A stretch of 64,000 bases of DNA from Salinispora mooreana (GCF_000379065.1 NZ_KB900614.1:641164-705163), one strand, 5' to 3'; positions 37,358 through 46,755 are shown, counted from the first letter of the stretch. The notes: generated by a model not told the origin, from the letters alone. A program made the numbers and translations.

Positions 37358-37576
37358 ATGACGACGCACCCCAAAGGCGACTTCGATGTCTCGCGGGCCG
37401 TCTGGCAGCGAGCCGAGGGCGACACCTCCGAGGCCGCCGTCGAGGTCGCGTTCGTTGACGACCTGATCGGCATGCGGAACTCCGCCGAGCCGGACGGACC
37501 GGTACTCGTGTTCACCCAGGCCGAGTGGGACGCCTTCGTCGCCGGCGCCCAGGACGGCGAGTTCGACCTGGACTGA
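37358..37576 (+). CDS. DUF397 domain protein
   Basis: A 72-residue acidic protein. The DUF397 pattern is present: FDVSRAVWQRAE, AAVEVAFVDDLIGMRNSAEPDGPVLVFTQAEWDAFVAGAQDGEFDLD. The ATG at 37358 follows GGAGGA at a good distance. DUF397 proteins usually sit beside an XRE-type regulator in actinomycetes; none is seen nearby here. It is divergent from pepN with a 64-base gap, which must hold both promoters. Confidence 0.88.
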   Translation: MTTHPKGDFDVSRAVWQRAEGDTSEAAVEVAFVDDLIGMRNSAEPDGPVLVFTQAEWDAFVAGAQDGEFDLD

Positions 37577-37587
37577 CTCGGCTGGAC

Positions 37588-37622
37588 CGCCTCGGCCTGG
37601 ATCTACGGTCCAGGCCGAGGCG
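37588..37622 (+). terminator. Strong hairpin after the DUF397 gene
   Basis: A 14-bp perfect stem (37588-37601 with 37609-37622) with a 7-base loop, 12 bases after the stop. There is no U-run. Confidence 0.7.
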
Positions 37623-37787
37623 CTGCGTCCTCCCCTTCGCCCGCACACCCGGGTTCTGGCCGGCCACCGGTGTGATCCACCGTTTGGCTGCGGAGTCCGC
37701 TGGTGGGACCGGACAATGATGGACTGTCGGGTCGGGGGCGAGCCCGCGCCACGGCGCCATGGGCTGCGGATCGACGGAGGTGCACGC

Positions 37788-38258
37788 ATGGCAGAGCACG
37801 CACGAGCGCGGTCGAGGACCGGGCTCCAGGTCGCGGCCCTCGCCGTGGCGGGAATCCTCCTCCTACTGGGAGTACTCGGCTTCGTACCCGGAATCACCAC
37901 CGACTATGACGAGTTGCGGTTCGCCGGGCCGGACTCAGGAGCGAAGCTGTTTGGCCTGTTCCAGGTCTCTTTCCTGCACAACATCCTGCTCCTGGGCTCC
38001 GGCCTGGCCGGGCTGGTGCTGGCCCGTCGGGTAGGCGGGGCACGGGTCTTCCTCACCGTGGGTGGCGCGCTCACCCTCGCCCTGTGGATCTATGGGCTCG
38101 CGATCGACCGGTCCAGCTCCGCCAACGTGATCCCGGTGAACGACGCCGACAACTGGCTACACCTCGGGCTCGGCTTCGCGATGCTCGTACTCGGCCTGCT
38201 CCTGTCCAACCAGAAAGGCACCGGGGGACGACTCGACACTCCCCTGGACCGGCCCTGA
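37788..38258 (+). CDS. DUF4383 membrane protein
   Basis: A 156-residue protein with four hydrophobic segments. The N-terminal arginine-rich part is followed by VLGFVPGITTDYDELRFAG, then LFGLFQVSFLHNILLLG and DNWLHLGLGFAM, which are the marks of DUF4383. The function is unknown. The ATG at 37788 has GGAGG 8 bases before; an upstream in-frame ATG adds a non-conserved arginine-rich part. It is convergent with obg. Confidence 0.9.
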   Translation: MAEHARARSRTGLQVAALAVAGILLLLGVLGFVPGITTDYDELRFAGPDSGAKLFGLFQVSFLHNILLLGSGLAGLVLARRVGGARVFLTVGGALTLALWIYGLAIDRSSSANVIPVNDADNWLHLGLGFAMLVLGLLLSNQKGTGGRLDTPLDRP

Positions 38259-38339
38259 CCCATCCGCCGGCCAACTGCCCGCCAGCCCAAACTGGCCCTC
38301 GCCCGGTGCGGAGGCCGGGCGCTCAGCCGGTGCGGTCGG

Positions 38340-39785
38340 TCACTCCGCGTCGTCGCCGACCGGCTCGCCGGTTTCGGCCTCGTCGTCTGGGCGCTGCCGC
38401 CGGGCCTTGCGGGCCGCCAGCCGCTCGGCGGCCGACGGCCGCTCCGACTTCTCCGCCAGCCGCTGGTCACCACCGCGTACCCCGGGGACGAACTCGGTGT
38501 ACAGCGTCGGCTGCCAGTCGAACTCGCGTTCGCCGATTCGGACCAGGTCGCCCGCCTGCGCACCGGCCTTGCCGAGCTTCTCCTCGACGCCGAGCCGGGC
38601 CAGTCGGTCAGCCAGGTAGCCGACCGCCTCCTCGTTATCGAAGTTCGTCTGCCGGACCCACCGTTCCGGGCGGGTACCCCGCACCACCCAGGCACCGCCC
38701 GGCACAGCCTCCACGGTGAAGCCCGCGTCGTCGACGGCCTTGGGACGGATCACGGTCCGGGCGGGCTCCGCCGGCGGTGCCGCCGCACGCGCCGCCGCCA
38801 CCAGCTCGCCCATGGCGTACATCAGTTCCTTGAGCCCGGCCCGGGTGGCCGCCGAGACCTCGAAGACGCGGAAGCCGCGGGCCTCCAGGTCCGGCCGGAC
38901 AATCTCGGCCAGGTCCCGCCCGTCCGGCACGTCGACCTTGTTGAGGGCGACCAGGCGCGGCCGATCAACCAGGCCACCGTACGCGCCCAACTCCGCCTCG
39001 AGGGCATCGATGTCGGCCACCGGGTCGCGCTCCGTCTCCAGGGCCGCGGTGTCGACGATGTGCACGAGCACCGCACAGCGCTCGATGTGCCGGAGGAACT
39101 CCAGGCCGAGCCCCCTGCCGGTGGCCGCGCCCGGAATCAGGCCGGGTACGTCCGCGACGGTGAAGGTGTGGTTGTCCGCCCGGACCACGCCGAGGTTCGG
39201 CACCAGGGTGGTGAACGGGTAATCAGCGATCTTCGGCTTCGCAGCGGAGATCACCGAGATCAGCGACGACTTACCCGCGGACGGATAGCCGACCAGACCG
39301 ACGTCGGCAACGCTCTTCAGCTCCAGCACCACGTCCGTCTGATCGCCGGGCTCGCCCAGCTCGGCGAAGCCCGGGGCCTTGCGGCGGGCGTTGGCCAGCG
39401 AGGCGTTACCCCGGCCACCTCGGCCGCCCCGGGCCACCTCGAAGGTCGTCCCGGCACCCACCAGGTCGGCGAGCACCGTACCGTCGGCGGTCTGCACGAC
39501 GGTGCCGTTGGGAACCTTCAGGACCAGGTCGGCACCGTTCGCGCCGTCCCGGTTCGATCCGGCCCCGCCCCGACCGTTGGCGGCCTTGACATGCGGACGG
39601 AAGTGGAAGTCGAGCAACGTGTGCACCTGCGGATCAACCACCAGCGAGACGCTGCCGCCATGCCCGCCGTTGCCCCCGTCCGGACCGCCGAACGGCTTGA
39701 ACTTCTCCCGGTGAACCGAGACACAGCCGTGCCCGCCGTCGCCGGCCTGCAGGTGTAGGACGACCCGGTCAACGAACGTCGTCAC
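38340..39785 (-). CDS. obg: GTPase Obg (CgtA)
   Basis: A 481-residue GTPase needed for 50S assembly and stress control. The N-terminal Obg fold is glycine-rich ([34 protein letters not shown]). The G domain has [16 protein letters not shown] and NKVD. A C-terminal OCT domain (about residues 345-430) and an acidic/basic tail follow. It starts with GTG. It lies 93 bases after rpmA, beyond a terminator, so it may also have its own promoter. Confidence 0.97.
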   Translation of the reverse strand: MTTFVDRVVLHLQAGDGGHGCVSVHREKFKPFGGPDGGNGGHGGSVSLVVDPQVHTLLDFHFRPHVKAANGRGGAGSNRDGANGADLVLKVPNGTVVQTADGTVLADLVGAGTTFEVARGGRGGRGNASLANARRKAPGFAELGEPGDQTDVVLELKSVADVGLVGYPSAGKSSLISVISAAKPKIADYPFTTLVPNLGVVRADNHTFTVADVPGLIPGAATGRGLGLEFLRHIERCAVLVHIVDTAALETERDPVADIDALEAELGAYGGLVDRPRLVALNKVDVPDGRDLAEIVRPDLEARGFRVFEVSAATRAGLKELMYAMGELVAAARAAAPPAEPARTVIRPKAVDDAGFTVEAVPGGAWVVRGTRPERWVRQTNFDNEEAVGYLADRLARLGVEEKLGKAGAQAGDLVRIGEREFDWQPTLYTEFVPGVRGGDQRLAEKSERPSAAERLAARKARRQRPDDEAETGEPVGDDAE

Positions 39786-39824
39786 GCCACCAATCCTTCC
39801 AGCGGAGGGTCGTACTGATCACAA

Positions 39825-39869
39825 GAAAAGCCGAAGCGGGCCGGGACACCAGGTCCGCGGCCCGCTTCG
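39825..39869 (-). terminator. Rho-independent terminator between rpmA and obg
   Basis: An 11-bp stem (39832-39842 with 39859-39869). Read on the minus strand it is followed by GCTTTTCTTG, the usual U-rich tail. It starts 10 bases after the rpmA stop. It would end most rplU-rpmA transcripts ahead of obg. Confidence 0.85.
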
Positions 39870-39878
39870 CCGGAGAGC

Positions 39879-40133
39879 CTACTGCTGCGGAACGATGCTG
39901 ACGGTCTTGCGACCGCGCTTGGAACCGAACTGGACCGAACCGGCGGCCAACGCGAAGAGCGTGTCGTCCCCGCCTCGACCGACCAGGTCACCCGGGTGGA
40001 ACTTGGTGCCACGCTGGCGGATGATGATCTCGCCCGCACTGACGAGCTGACCACCGAAGCGCTTCACGCCGAGCCGCTGGGCCGCAGACTCACGGCCGTT
40101 ACGCGAGCTGGACGCACCCTTTTTGTGAGCCAT
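39879..40133 (-). CDS. rpmA: 50S ribosomal protein L27
   Basis: An 84-residue protein of the peptidyl-transferase region. [21 protein letters not shown] at the N-terminus is the L27 mark; [18 protein letters not shown] follows. The N-terminal tail reaches the ribosome's active centre. It starts 11 bases after the rplU stop, so the two are translated together. Confidence 0.98.
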   Translation of the reverse strand: MAHKKGASSSRNGRESAAQRLGVKRFGGQLVSAGEIIIRQRGTKFHPGDLVGRGGDDTLFALAAGSVQFGSKRGRKTVSIVPQQ

Positions 40134-40144
40134 TGGAGGACGAC

Positions 40145-40459
40145 CTACTTCCCGCTGGAGATGCCGGTCACCTTCACCTGGGTCAACGGCTGACGGTGAC
40201 CCTGGCGCTTGTGGTAGCCGGTCTTGTTCTTGAACTTGTGGATCCGAATCTTCGGGCCCTTGGTGTGCGCGGCGATCTCACCGGACACCTCGACCTTGGC
40301 AAGCTTCGCCGCGTCGGTCACCAGGTCGTCACCGTCGACGAGGAGCACCGCGGCAAGCTGCACCGCGTCACCGGGGGCACCGGCGAGCTTCTCGACCTCG
40401 ATCACGTCGCCCTCGGCGACCTTGTACTGCTTGCCGCCGGTCTTGACGATCGCGTACAT
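40145..40459 (-). CDS. rplU: 50S ribosomal protein L21
   Basis: A 104-residue 23S rRNA-binding protein. [24 protein letters not shown] is the N-terminal mark, and [16 protein letters not shown] near the end is the RNA-binding part. The ATG at 40459 has GGAG about 7 bases before it. About 190 bases separate it from the terminator after rne, so it should have its own promoter and a leader that could hold an L21 control element; none was recognised. Confidence 0.98.
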   Translation of the reverse strand: MYAIVKTGGKQYKVAEGDVIEVEKLAGAPGDAVQLAAVLLVDGDDLVTDAAKLAKVEVSGEIAAHTKGPKIRIHKFKNKTGYHKRQGHRQPLTQVKVTGISSGK

Positions 40460-40650
40460 CGGAGGCGGACTCCCTGTCGTTGAGGCTGCTGGCGGTCGTT
40501 CCCACGGCGGCTCGCCGGATGACACAGGCACGGCGGCGCGGGCACGCGGGAGGTCGGCACACCAAAGTGCGCCGTCGGCAAGCGTACGCCATGGTCTGGA
40601 GCTCCCCCAAACCGGCCGGCCGAAACGCCGAACCCTACCCGCCATGAGGG

Positions 40651-40690
40651 CGCGCCGACCGGACCCGCGGGGCGGGTTCCGGTCGGCGCG
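40651..40690 (-). terminator. Long hairpin after the RNase E/G gene
   Basis: A 12-bp perfect stem (40651-40662 with 40679-40690) carries on into ACCC/GGGT pairs in the loop. It starts 10 bases after the rne stop. There is no U-run. Confidence 0.75.
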
Positions 40691-40699
40691 GCACAGCCG

Positions 40700-43600
40700 T
40701 CAGGGGCGGGTACGACGCCGCGTACCCGCCCGGCGGGAGCGCCGCCGGCCCACGGTCTCGGACTCCTCGCCGTCCTCGCCGCCCACCGCGTCCGGATCGT
40801 CGGGCGCCGCGAGCCGCGCCACCTCGCCGCCCTGGCCCGCTACCGCGCTCGGGGCAGCCGGCGCTTCCACCTCATACCGAGACAGGTCATAGCCCATCGT
40901 GTCGTAATAGTCAGCACCGGGTGTCGTCGAGGTGGCCTCCGGGGCGGTGGTGGTACTGGTGTCCCGCGCCTCCTCGCTCTCGGCCGCGGTCCGCTCGGCG
41001 GCTGCGGTCCCCTTCCGCGCCCGCCGGCGGGACGACCCGCCCGCCTCGGCCGACGCCACCGCCTTGACCCTCTCTCCGGTGCTGCCGCCCGCACGGGGCT
41101 TCTCCGGCACCGGCTCGGTGTGCAGGATCAACCCACGACCCTTGCAGCACTCACAGGTCTCGCTGAACGCCTCCAGTAGGCCGGCACCGATCCGCTTACG
41201 GGTCATCTGTACCAGGCCAAGTGAGGTGATCTCCGTCACCTGGTGCTTGGTGCGGTCCCGCCCCAGGCACTCAGTCAGCCGACGCAGCACCAACTCCCGG
41301 TTCGACTCCAGGACCATATCGATGAAGTCGACGACGACGATGCCACCGATGTCGCGCAGCCGCAGCTGCCGGACGATCTCCTCGGCGGCTTCCAGGTTGT
41401 TCCGGGTGACCGTCTCCTCCAGGTTCCCGCCGGCACCGGTGTACTTACCGGTGTTCACGTCCACCACGGTCATCGCCTCAGTACGGTCGATCACCAGGTG
41501 CCCCCCGGAGGGGAGGAAGACCTTGCGATCCAGACCCTTCAGGATCTGCTCGTCGATCCGGTACTCGGTGAAGACGTCCACGGTGCCCACGTGCCGACGC
41601 AGCCGGGCGACCAGGTCCGGCGAGACGTGCGACAAGTACGACTCGACCTGGTCGTACGCACCCTCGCCCTCAATCACCAGCTCCCGGAAATCCTCGTTGA
41701 AGAGGTCCCGGACAACCCGGATGACCAGATCTGGCTCCTCGTAGAGCAGCACCGGCGCACCACCCCGGGCCGCCTTCGCCTGGATGTCCTCCCACTGCGC
41801 CTGCAAGCGCTTGACATCCCGCGCCAACTCGTCCTCGGTGGCACCCTCAGCGGCGGTACGGACGATCACGCCCGCCCCCTCCGGAACCAGCTTCTTCAGC
41901 ACGTCCCGCAGGCGCTTACGCTCGTTGTCCGGCAGCTTGCGGCTGATCCCGGAGGCGTTGCCGCCCGGCACGTAGACAAGGTGCCGGCCGGAGAGCGCCA
42001 CATGGCTGGTCAGCCGAGCGCCCTTGTGTCCGATCGGGTCCTTGGTGACCTGTACCAGGACCGAGTCACCGGACTTGAGGGCCTGCTCGATCGAGCGGGC
42101 TCGCCCTTCCAGCCCGGTGGCGTCCCAGTTGACCTCACCGGCGTAGAGCACGGCGTTGCGGCCGCGCCCGATGTCAACGAACGCTGCCTCCATGCTGGGC
42201 AGGACGTTCTGCACCTTGCCCAGATAGACGTTGCCGGCCATGGTGACAGCCGAGTTACGGGTGACGTAGTGCTCGACCAGCACCCCGTCCTCCAGTACGG
42301 CGATCTGCGTCCGGTCACCCCGCTGCCGGACCGCCATCACCCGGTCCACCGCCTCCCGGCGGGCCAGGAACTCCGCCTCGCTGAGGATCGGCGGCCGGGT
42401 CCGGCGCTGCTCGCGGCCGTCCCGTCGGCGCTGGCGCTTGGCCTCCAGCCGGGTTGAGCCGGAGACGCCCTGCACCTCGTCAACGGTGCGCCGCGGCTCC
42501 CGGATCTTGACGACCGTGGGCACCCCGTCCTCTGCGGCGGCCTCCACGTCTCCGGCACCACGCCGGCGCCGACGGCGGCGTCGGCGGGTCAGCCCGTCGC
42601 CTCCTCCAGCCTCGGCCTCATCGTCCTCCTCGGCCTCCTGCTCCACCGCCTCGGTCTGGACAGCGGCCTCCTCGGCCCCCTGCTCCTCGCCCTCGTCGGC
42701 GCCCCCCTTGCCCCGGCCACGACCGCGACGACCCCGCCGACGGCGGCGTCGGCCACCGATGGTGTCGTCCTCGTCCTCGTCCTCAGGGGGCTCCCCGGCT
42801 TCCCCGGTCTCCCCGGTCTCCTCGATCTCCTCAGTCTCCCGGGCCTCCCCGGTCCCGGCCTCCGCGGTCGGCTCGCCGTCGCGGCGACCCCGCCGGCGTC
42901 GGCGCGACGTCTCGACCGGCTCCTCCACGACCGGTTCCTCCACGGCCGGCTCCACGGCAGCCCGTGCCGGCACTGACTCCTCGGGCAACGGAGCCATGAA
43001 CAGCACTGTCGGAGCGGAGAGCCGGGCACGTCGGCCCCGGGCCGGGCGCTCCGGCTCGACCGGCTCGGCCACCACCCCGGGCGGCACCTCCCCCACCGCA
43101 GCACCGGCGGGTGGAGTCGACTCGGTCTGCTCCTGCTCAGTCGCCGCAACCGGTTCGGTCGTGTCGGGCTCCACCGGAGCACCGGTCGGCTCGACCGGAG
43201 CAGTCGGCTCCACCGGAGCGCCAGTCGGCTCCACCGGAGCAGCGGCCTCGGCCGGAGCAGCCGAGTCAGCCGGCGTGGAGGTGGGCTCGGCCGGCGCGGG
43301 GGCGGCCTTCTTGCGGCGGGTCCGCGTCGCCTTCACCGGCGGCACGATGTCCGCCACCACCTCCTCCTGCGCGTCGGAGGCCGGCACCGGCTCCGCCGGC
43401 GCCTTGGCCGTCGTCGCCTTCCGACGACGACGCGTCGCCTTCGTCGGCGACGCACCCTCGCCCGCGATCGGGGCAAGCACTTCGGCCTGGGGTGCCTCGC
43501 CCGCCCCCGGCACGGCGGCGCTACCCGCCTCGATCGGTGCCTCGGTCTGTTCCGGTCGGCTGACTGGGGTCACCCGCTTTCGGCTGACCCGCTTGCGGAC

Positions 43601-43807
43601 CCGAGCGGCCGGCTCGGCCGTGCCGGTGGCCGCCGCCTCGCTGGTGGCTGGGCCGGCCAACCCCTCAGCGGGTTCCCCGCCGGCCCCGGCGGCCCCCTCC
43701 GACGTGGTGTTCGCGGAGGCAGCGCTGTCGCTAGCACGGTGTTCGGCGGTCTCGCCATCCGGATGGAAGCCGGTGCGTTCGCCGCCCTCGGGCTCGTTCT
43801 CGAGCAT
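40700..43807 (-). CDS. rne: Ribonuclease E/G family protein
   Basis: A 1,035-residue endoribonuclease for mRNA decay and rRNA processing. The first 430 residues are low-complexity, rich in Glu, Pro, Ala and Arg, with Arg-rich blocks (RRRRRRGRRGRGR) and a short repeated EPTGAPVEPT unit. The catalytic core starts near residue 490: the S1 domain has NVYLGKVQNVLPSMEAAFVDIG; the DNase-I-like part has VVVDFIDM with the metal-binding Asp; the zinc link is CECCKGRG. The C-terminal tail is Ala/Glu/Arg-rich. The ATG at 43807 has GGAG 7-10 bases before it. The long N-terminal extension is an actinobacterial feature. Confidence 0.95.
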   Translation of the reverse strand: MLENEPEGGERTGFHPDGETAEHRASDSAASANTTSEGAAGAGGEPAEGLAGPATSEAAATGTAEPAARVRKRVSRKRVTPVSRPEQTEAPIEAGSAAVPGAGEAPQAEVLAPIAGEGASPTKATRRRRKATTAKAPAEPVPASDAQEEVVADIVPPVKATRTRRKKAAPAPAEPTSTPADSAAPAEAAAPVEPTGAPVEPTAPVEPTGAPVEPDTTEPVAATEQEQTESTPPAGAAVGEVPPGVVAEPVEPERPARGRRARLSAPTVLFMAPLPEESVPARAAVEPAVEEPVVEEPVETSRRRRRGRRDGEPTAEAGTGEARETEEIEETGETGEAGEPPEDEDEDDTIGGRRRRRRGRRGRGRGKGGADEGEEQGAEEAAVQTEAVEQEAEEDDEAEAGGGDGLTRRRRRRRRRGAGDVEAAAEDGVPTVVKIREPRRTVDEVQGVSGSTRLEAKRQRRRDGREQRRTRPPILSEAEFLARREAVDRVMAVRQRGDRTQIAVLEDGVLVEHYVTRNSAVTMAGNVYLGKVQNVLPSMEAAFVDIGRGRNAVLYAGEVNWDATGLEGRARSIEQALKSGDSVLVQVTKDPIGHKGARLTSHVALSGRHLVYVPGGNASGISRKLPDNERKRLRDVLKKLVPEGAGVIVRTAAEGATEDELARDVKRLQAQWEDIQAKAARGGAPVLLYEEPDLVIRVVRDLFNEDFRELVIEGEGAYDQVESYLSHVSPDLVARLRRHVGTVDVFTEYRIDEQILKGLDRKVFLPSGGHLVIDRTEAMTVVDVNTGKYTGAGGNLEETVTRNNLEAAEEIVRQLRLRDIGGIVVVDFIDMVLESNRELVLRRLTECLGRDRTKHQVTEITSLGLVQMTRKRIGAGLLEAFSETCECCKGRGLILHTEPVPEKPRAGGSTGERVKAVASAEAGGSSRRRARKGTAAAERTAAESEEARDTSTTTAPEATSTTPGADYYDTMGYDLSRYEVEAPAAPSAVAGQGGEVARLAAPDDPDAVGGEDGEESETVGRRRSRRAGTRRRTRP

Positions 43808-43937
43808 GGACGTTCTCCAGTTCTGGCTACCCCGGGCGCGGGTGAGCGCTGCCACGCAGGGTCGCCGCAAAAGGTGTTTCCGCCAGTCGCGATCCACGCG
43901 ACCGGCGAAGTCTGCCTAGCCAGACACCGACCGTCGG

Positions 43938-44714
43938 TCAGCGTCCACCGATAACTGCCCCGTCGCGGCCCGTGTCCAACGGATCCGCGATCGCACCCTG
44001 CGCGGTCAACGTGCCCTGAGCCAGCCGGGTCACGCGCGGCGACACCGGCGGCTCCAGGTCAGCCACCACGCGGAGGCCGGAAAGGACGTCATCGGGTCGA
44101 ACAGCGGGAGTGACCTGCCGCACGACCAGCTCGAGTATCGCACACGGTACTGCCACCGCCTCGGAAGGTGCCTCATCCGACATGATCATATTTACATCGA
44201 TCACAGCCGCACGAGCGTCAAAAGTCCGCCGGCCCTGCTTGGTCATCCGCTCGACGAAGACCTCGTCCGCAGCGGTGAAGGCGGCCACCGCCGCGCGCAG
44301 CACCTCCGGACCCACCCCCGGCAACTCGATCCGCCAGTGCGCCGCCTCGATCCGGTCAACGAGGCTGCCGCCGGTCGCCACCACCGCATCCAGCACATCG
44401 AGTCCGGGCGAGAGGGCCGCGTCAAGCGCTGCCCGCAACGCCGCCGGGTCGACCGACTCACGCAACCCGATCTCCAGGTACTCGGCCTCGCTCGCCACAC
44501 CGGTGGGCGCGGCGCTGGCGTAGGAGATCTTCGGGTGCGGGGTGAAGCCCTGGGAGTACGCCATCGGTACGCCGGCCCGACGCAGCGCCCGCTCGAAGGC
44601 GCGCGCAAAATCTCGGTGCGAGGTGAACCGCAGTGGCCCCCGCTTGGCGTACCGGAGGCGGATCCGCTGGACGACCGGCGCCTGCCCGCCCTCCGGCTGT
44701 CGTTTCCTACTGAT
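43938..44714 (-). CDS. DUF2344 (TIGR03936) radical-SAM-associated protein, apparent ATC start
   Basis: About 258 residues. RLRYAKRGPLRFTSHRDFARAFERALRRAGVP is followed by QGFTPHPKISYA and EYLEIGLRE, the marks of DUF2344. The conserved N-terminus lies upstream of the first ATG (44564). No ATG, GTG or TTG occurs in frame between there and an in-frame TGA inside the radical SAM gene. ATC at 44714-44712 is preceded by GAGGAG at 7 bases, ideal spacing, and the protein would read (M)SRKRQPEGGQ. It is downstream of the radical SAM partner and upstream of rne. Function is unknown; in some bacteria it is fused to the radical SAM protein. Confidence 0.85.
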   Translation of the reverse strand: MSRKRQPEGGQAPVVQRIRLRYAKRGPLRFTSHRDFARAFERALRRAGVPMAYSQGFTPHPKISYASAAPTGVASEAEYLEIGLRESVDPAALRAALDAALSPGLDVLDAVVATGGSLVDRIEAAHWRIELPGVGPEVLRAAVAAFTAADEVFVERMTKQGRRTFDARAAVIDVNMIMSDEAPSEAVAVPCAILELVVRQVTPAVRPDDVLSGLRVVADLEPPVSPRVTRLAQGTLTAQGAIADPLDTGRDGAVIGGR

Positions 44715-44769
44715 CGTTGCGCTCCTCGGTTTCAGGCCGACGACGGTCGCCGGTCCCCGGGACCTACTG

Positions 44770-46755
44770 CTACTGCTGGGCGTTGCTGGGGACCCGCAAC
44801 CCGTTGACCGGGGTCAACGGAAGCAGTTTCCTACCCGTCGGGCCGATCTGGATCTCGGTGTCCATGGCCGGGCAGACACCGCAGTCAAAGCACGGCGTCC
44901 ACCGGCAGTCGTCCTGCTCATACTCGCCCAGGGCGTCCTGCCAGTCCTGCCAGAGCCAGTCCTTGTCCAGGCCCGAGTCCAGGTGGTCCCAGGGTAGGAC
45001 CTCCAGCTCATCGCGCTCCCGGGTGGTGTACCAGTCGAGGTCAACGCCGAAGTCGGGCAGCACCTCCGCGGCGGCCTCCACCCAACGCTGGTACGAGAAG
45101 TGCTCGCTCCAGCCGTCGAACCGGCCGCCGTTCTCCCAGACCCGACGGATCACCGCGCTGACCCGGCGGTCACCGCGGGAGAGTAGGCCCTCGATCAGCG
45201 ACGGCTCGCCGTCGTGGTAGCGGAAGCCGATCGCCCGGCCCAGCGAACGATCCGCGTTGACCGCCTGCTTGAGCAGCCGCAGCCGATTGTCGATGACCTC
45301 CGGCCGGGCCATCCCCGCCCACTGGAACGGGGTGTGGGGCTTCGGCACGAACCCGCCGATGGAGACCGTGCAGCGGATGTCCCGGCTGCCGGTCGCCGCC
45401 CGGCCGGCCCGGATCACCTCGTGCGCCATCTCCGCGATCTCGAGGACGTCCTCGTCGGTCTCGGTCGGCAGGCCGCACATGAAGTAGAGCTTCACCTGCC
45501 GCCAGCCATTGGTGTAGGCGGTGACCACGGTCCGGATGAGGTCGTCCTTCGACACCATCTTGTTGATCACCTTACGAATCCGCTCCGACCCGCCCTCTGG
45601 GGCGAAGGTCAGACCGGTCCGCCGGCCGTTGCGGGCCAGCTCCTGCGCCAGGTCGATGTTGAACGCGTCCACCCGGGTGGACGGCAACGAGAGCGACACG
45701 TTGGTGCCCTCATACTGCTGGGCCAGGCCGGAGCACATGTCGCCGATCTCTGAGTGGTCGGCCGAGGAGAGCGAGAGCAAGCCCACCTCGTGGAAGCCGG
45801 AGAACTCCAGCCCCTCCCGCACCATCTGCCCCACCGTGGTGATCGAGCGCTCCCGCACCGGCCGGGTGATCATGCCAGCCTGGCAGAACCGGCAGCCCCG
45901 GGTGCAGCCCCGGAAGATCTCGACCGCATACCGCTCGTGGACCGTCTCCGCCAGTGGCACGAGCGGCTTCTTCGGGTACGGCCACGCGTCCAGGTCCATC
46001 GTCGTGCGCTTGTGCACCCGAAACGGCACGTCCGGGCGGTTCGGCACGACCCGCTGAATTCGGCCGTCGGGCAGGTAGTCCACGTCGTAGAAGCGCGGCA
46101 CGTAGACGCTCTCGGTGCGGGCCAGCCGCAGCAGCAGCTCATCCCGGCCACCGGGAGAGCCCTCGGCCTTCCACTCCCGAACGATCGTGGTGATCTCCAG
46201 GACCGCTTCCTCGCCGTCACCGAGTACCGCGGCGTCAACAAACGCGGCGATCGGCTCCGGGTTGAACGCGGCGTGCCCACCGGCGACGACCACCGGGTCG
46301 GCGTCGCCGCGGTCGGCGGCCAAGAGCGGAATTCCCGCCAGGTCGATCGCGGTGAGCAGATTCGTGTAGCCCAGCTCGGTGGCGAAGGAGACGCCGAAGA
46401 CATCGAAGTCCCGCACCGGACGGTGCGCGTCGATGGTGAACTGCGGCACCTGGTGGGCGCGCATCAGCCGCTCCAGGTCCGGCCAGACGGCATACGTCCG
46501 CTCGGCAAGCACGTCGGGCTGCTCGTTGAGCACCTCGTACAAGATCTGGACACCCTGGTTGGGCAGGCCGACCTCGTACGCGTCGGGGTACATCAGGGCC
46601 CAGCGCACGGCCGCGGTGTCCCAGTCCTTGACCACCGCCCCCAACTCACCACCGACGTACTGGATGGGCTTGGCGATCTGAGGCAGCAACGGCTCCAGCC
46701 GGGGCCACACGGAGTTGGCCACGGCGCTGCGCGGCGTGGTGGACAGGGCACTCAT
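44770..46755 (-). CDS. TIGR03960 family B12-binding radical SAM protein
   Basis: A protein of about 661 residues. The N-terminal half has a B12-binding-like fold (LMYPDAYEVGLPNQGVQIL, VVVAGGHAAFNPEPIA). The radical SAM part starts with the 4Fe-4S motif CTRGCRFCQAG (C-x3-C-x2-C, about residue 280) and has FAPEGGSERIRKVINK. A second cysteine cluster, CFDCGVC, lies close to the C-terminus. The ATG at 46755 was chosen; a TTG nine bases earlier is possible. It is followed by DUF2344, rne, rplU, rpmA and obg, the normal actinobacterial order. The reaction is unknown; the setting suggests RNA or ribosome modification. Confidence 0.93.
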   Translation of the reverse strand: MSALSTTPRSAVANSVWPRLEPLLPQIAKPIQYVGGELGAVVKDWDTAAVRWALMYPDAYEVGLPNQGVQILYEVLNEQPDVLAERTYAVWPDLERLMRAHQVPQFTIDAHRPVRDFDVFGVSFATELGYTNLLTAIDLAGIPLLAADRGDADPVVVAGGHAAFNPEPIAAFVDAAVLGDGEEAVLEITTIVREWKAEGSPGGRDELLLRLARTESVYVPRFYDVDYLPDGRIQRVVPNRPDVPFRVHKRTTMDLDAWPYPKKPLVPLAETVHERYAVEIFRGCTRGCRFCQAGMITRPVRERSITTVGQMVREGLEFSGFHEVGLLSLSSADHSEIGDMCSGLAQQYEGTNVSLSLPSTRVDAFNIDLAQELARNGRRTGLTFAPEGGSERIRKVINKMVSKDDLIRTVVTAYTNGWRQVKLYFMCGLPTETDEDVLEIAEMAHEVIRAGRAATGSRDIRCTVSIGGFVPKPHTPFQWAGMARPEVIDNRLRLLKQAVNADRSLGRAIGFRYHDGEPSLIEGLLSRGDRRVSAVIRRVWENGGRFDGWSEHFSYQRWVEAAAEVLPDFGVDLDWYTTRERDELEVLPWDHLDSGLDKDWLWQDWQDALGEYEQDDCRWTPCFDCGVCPAMDTEIQIGPTGRKLLPLTPVNGLRVPSNAQQ

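Noticed and set aside
35824..37458. Long plus-strand open frame opposite pepN (544 codons)
   Set aside because: Shadow of pepN; the product has no recognisable domain.
41243..42457. Long plus-strand open frame opposite rne (404 codons)
   Set aside because: Shadow of the RNase E/G catalytic core; no family match and no ribosome-binding site.
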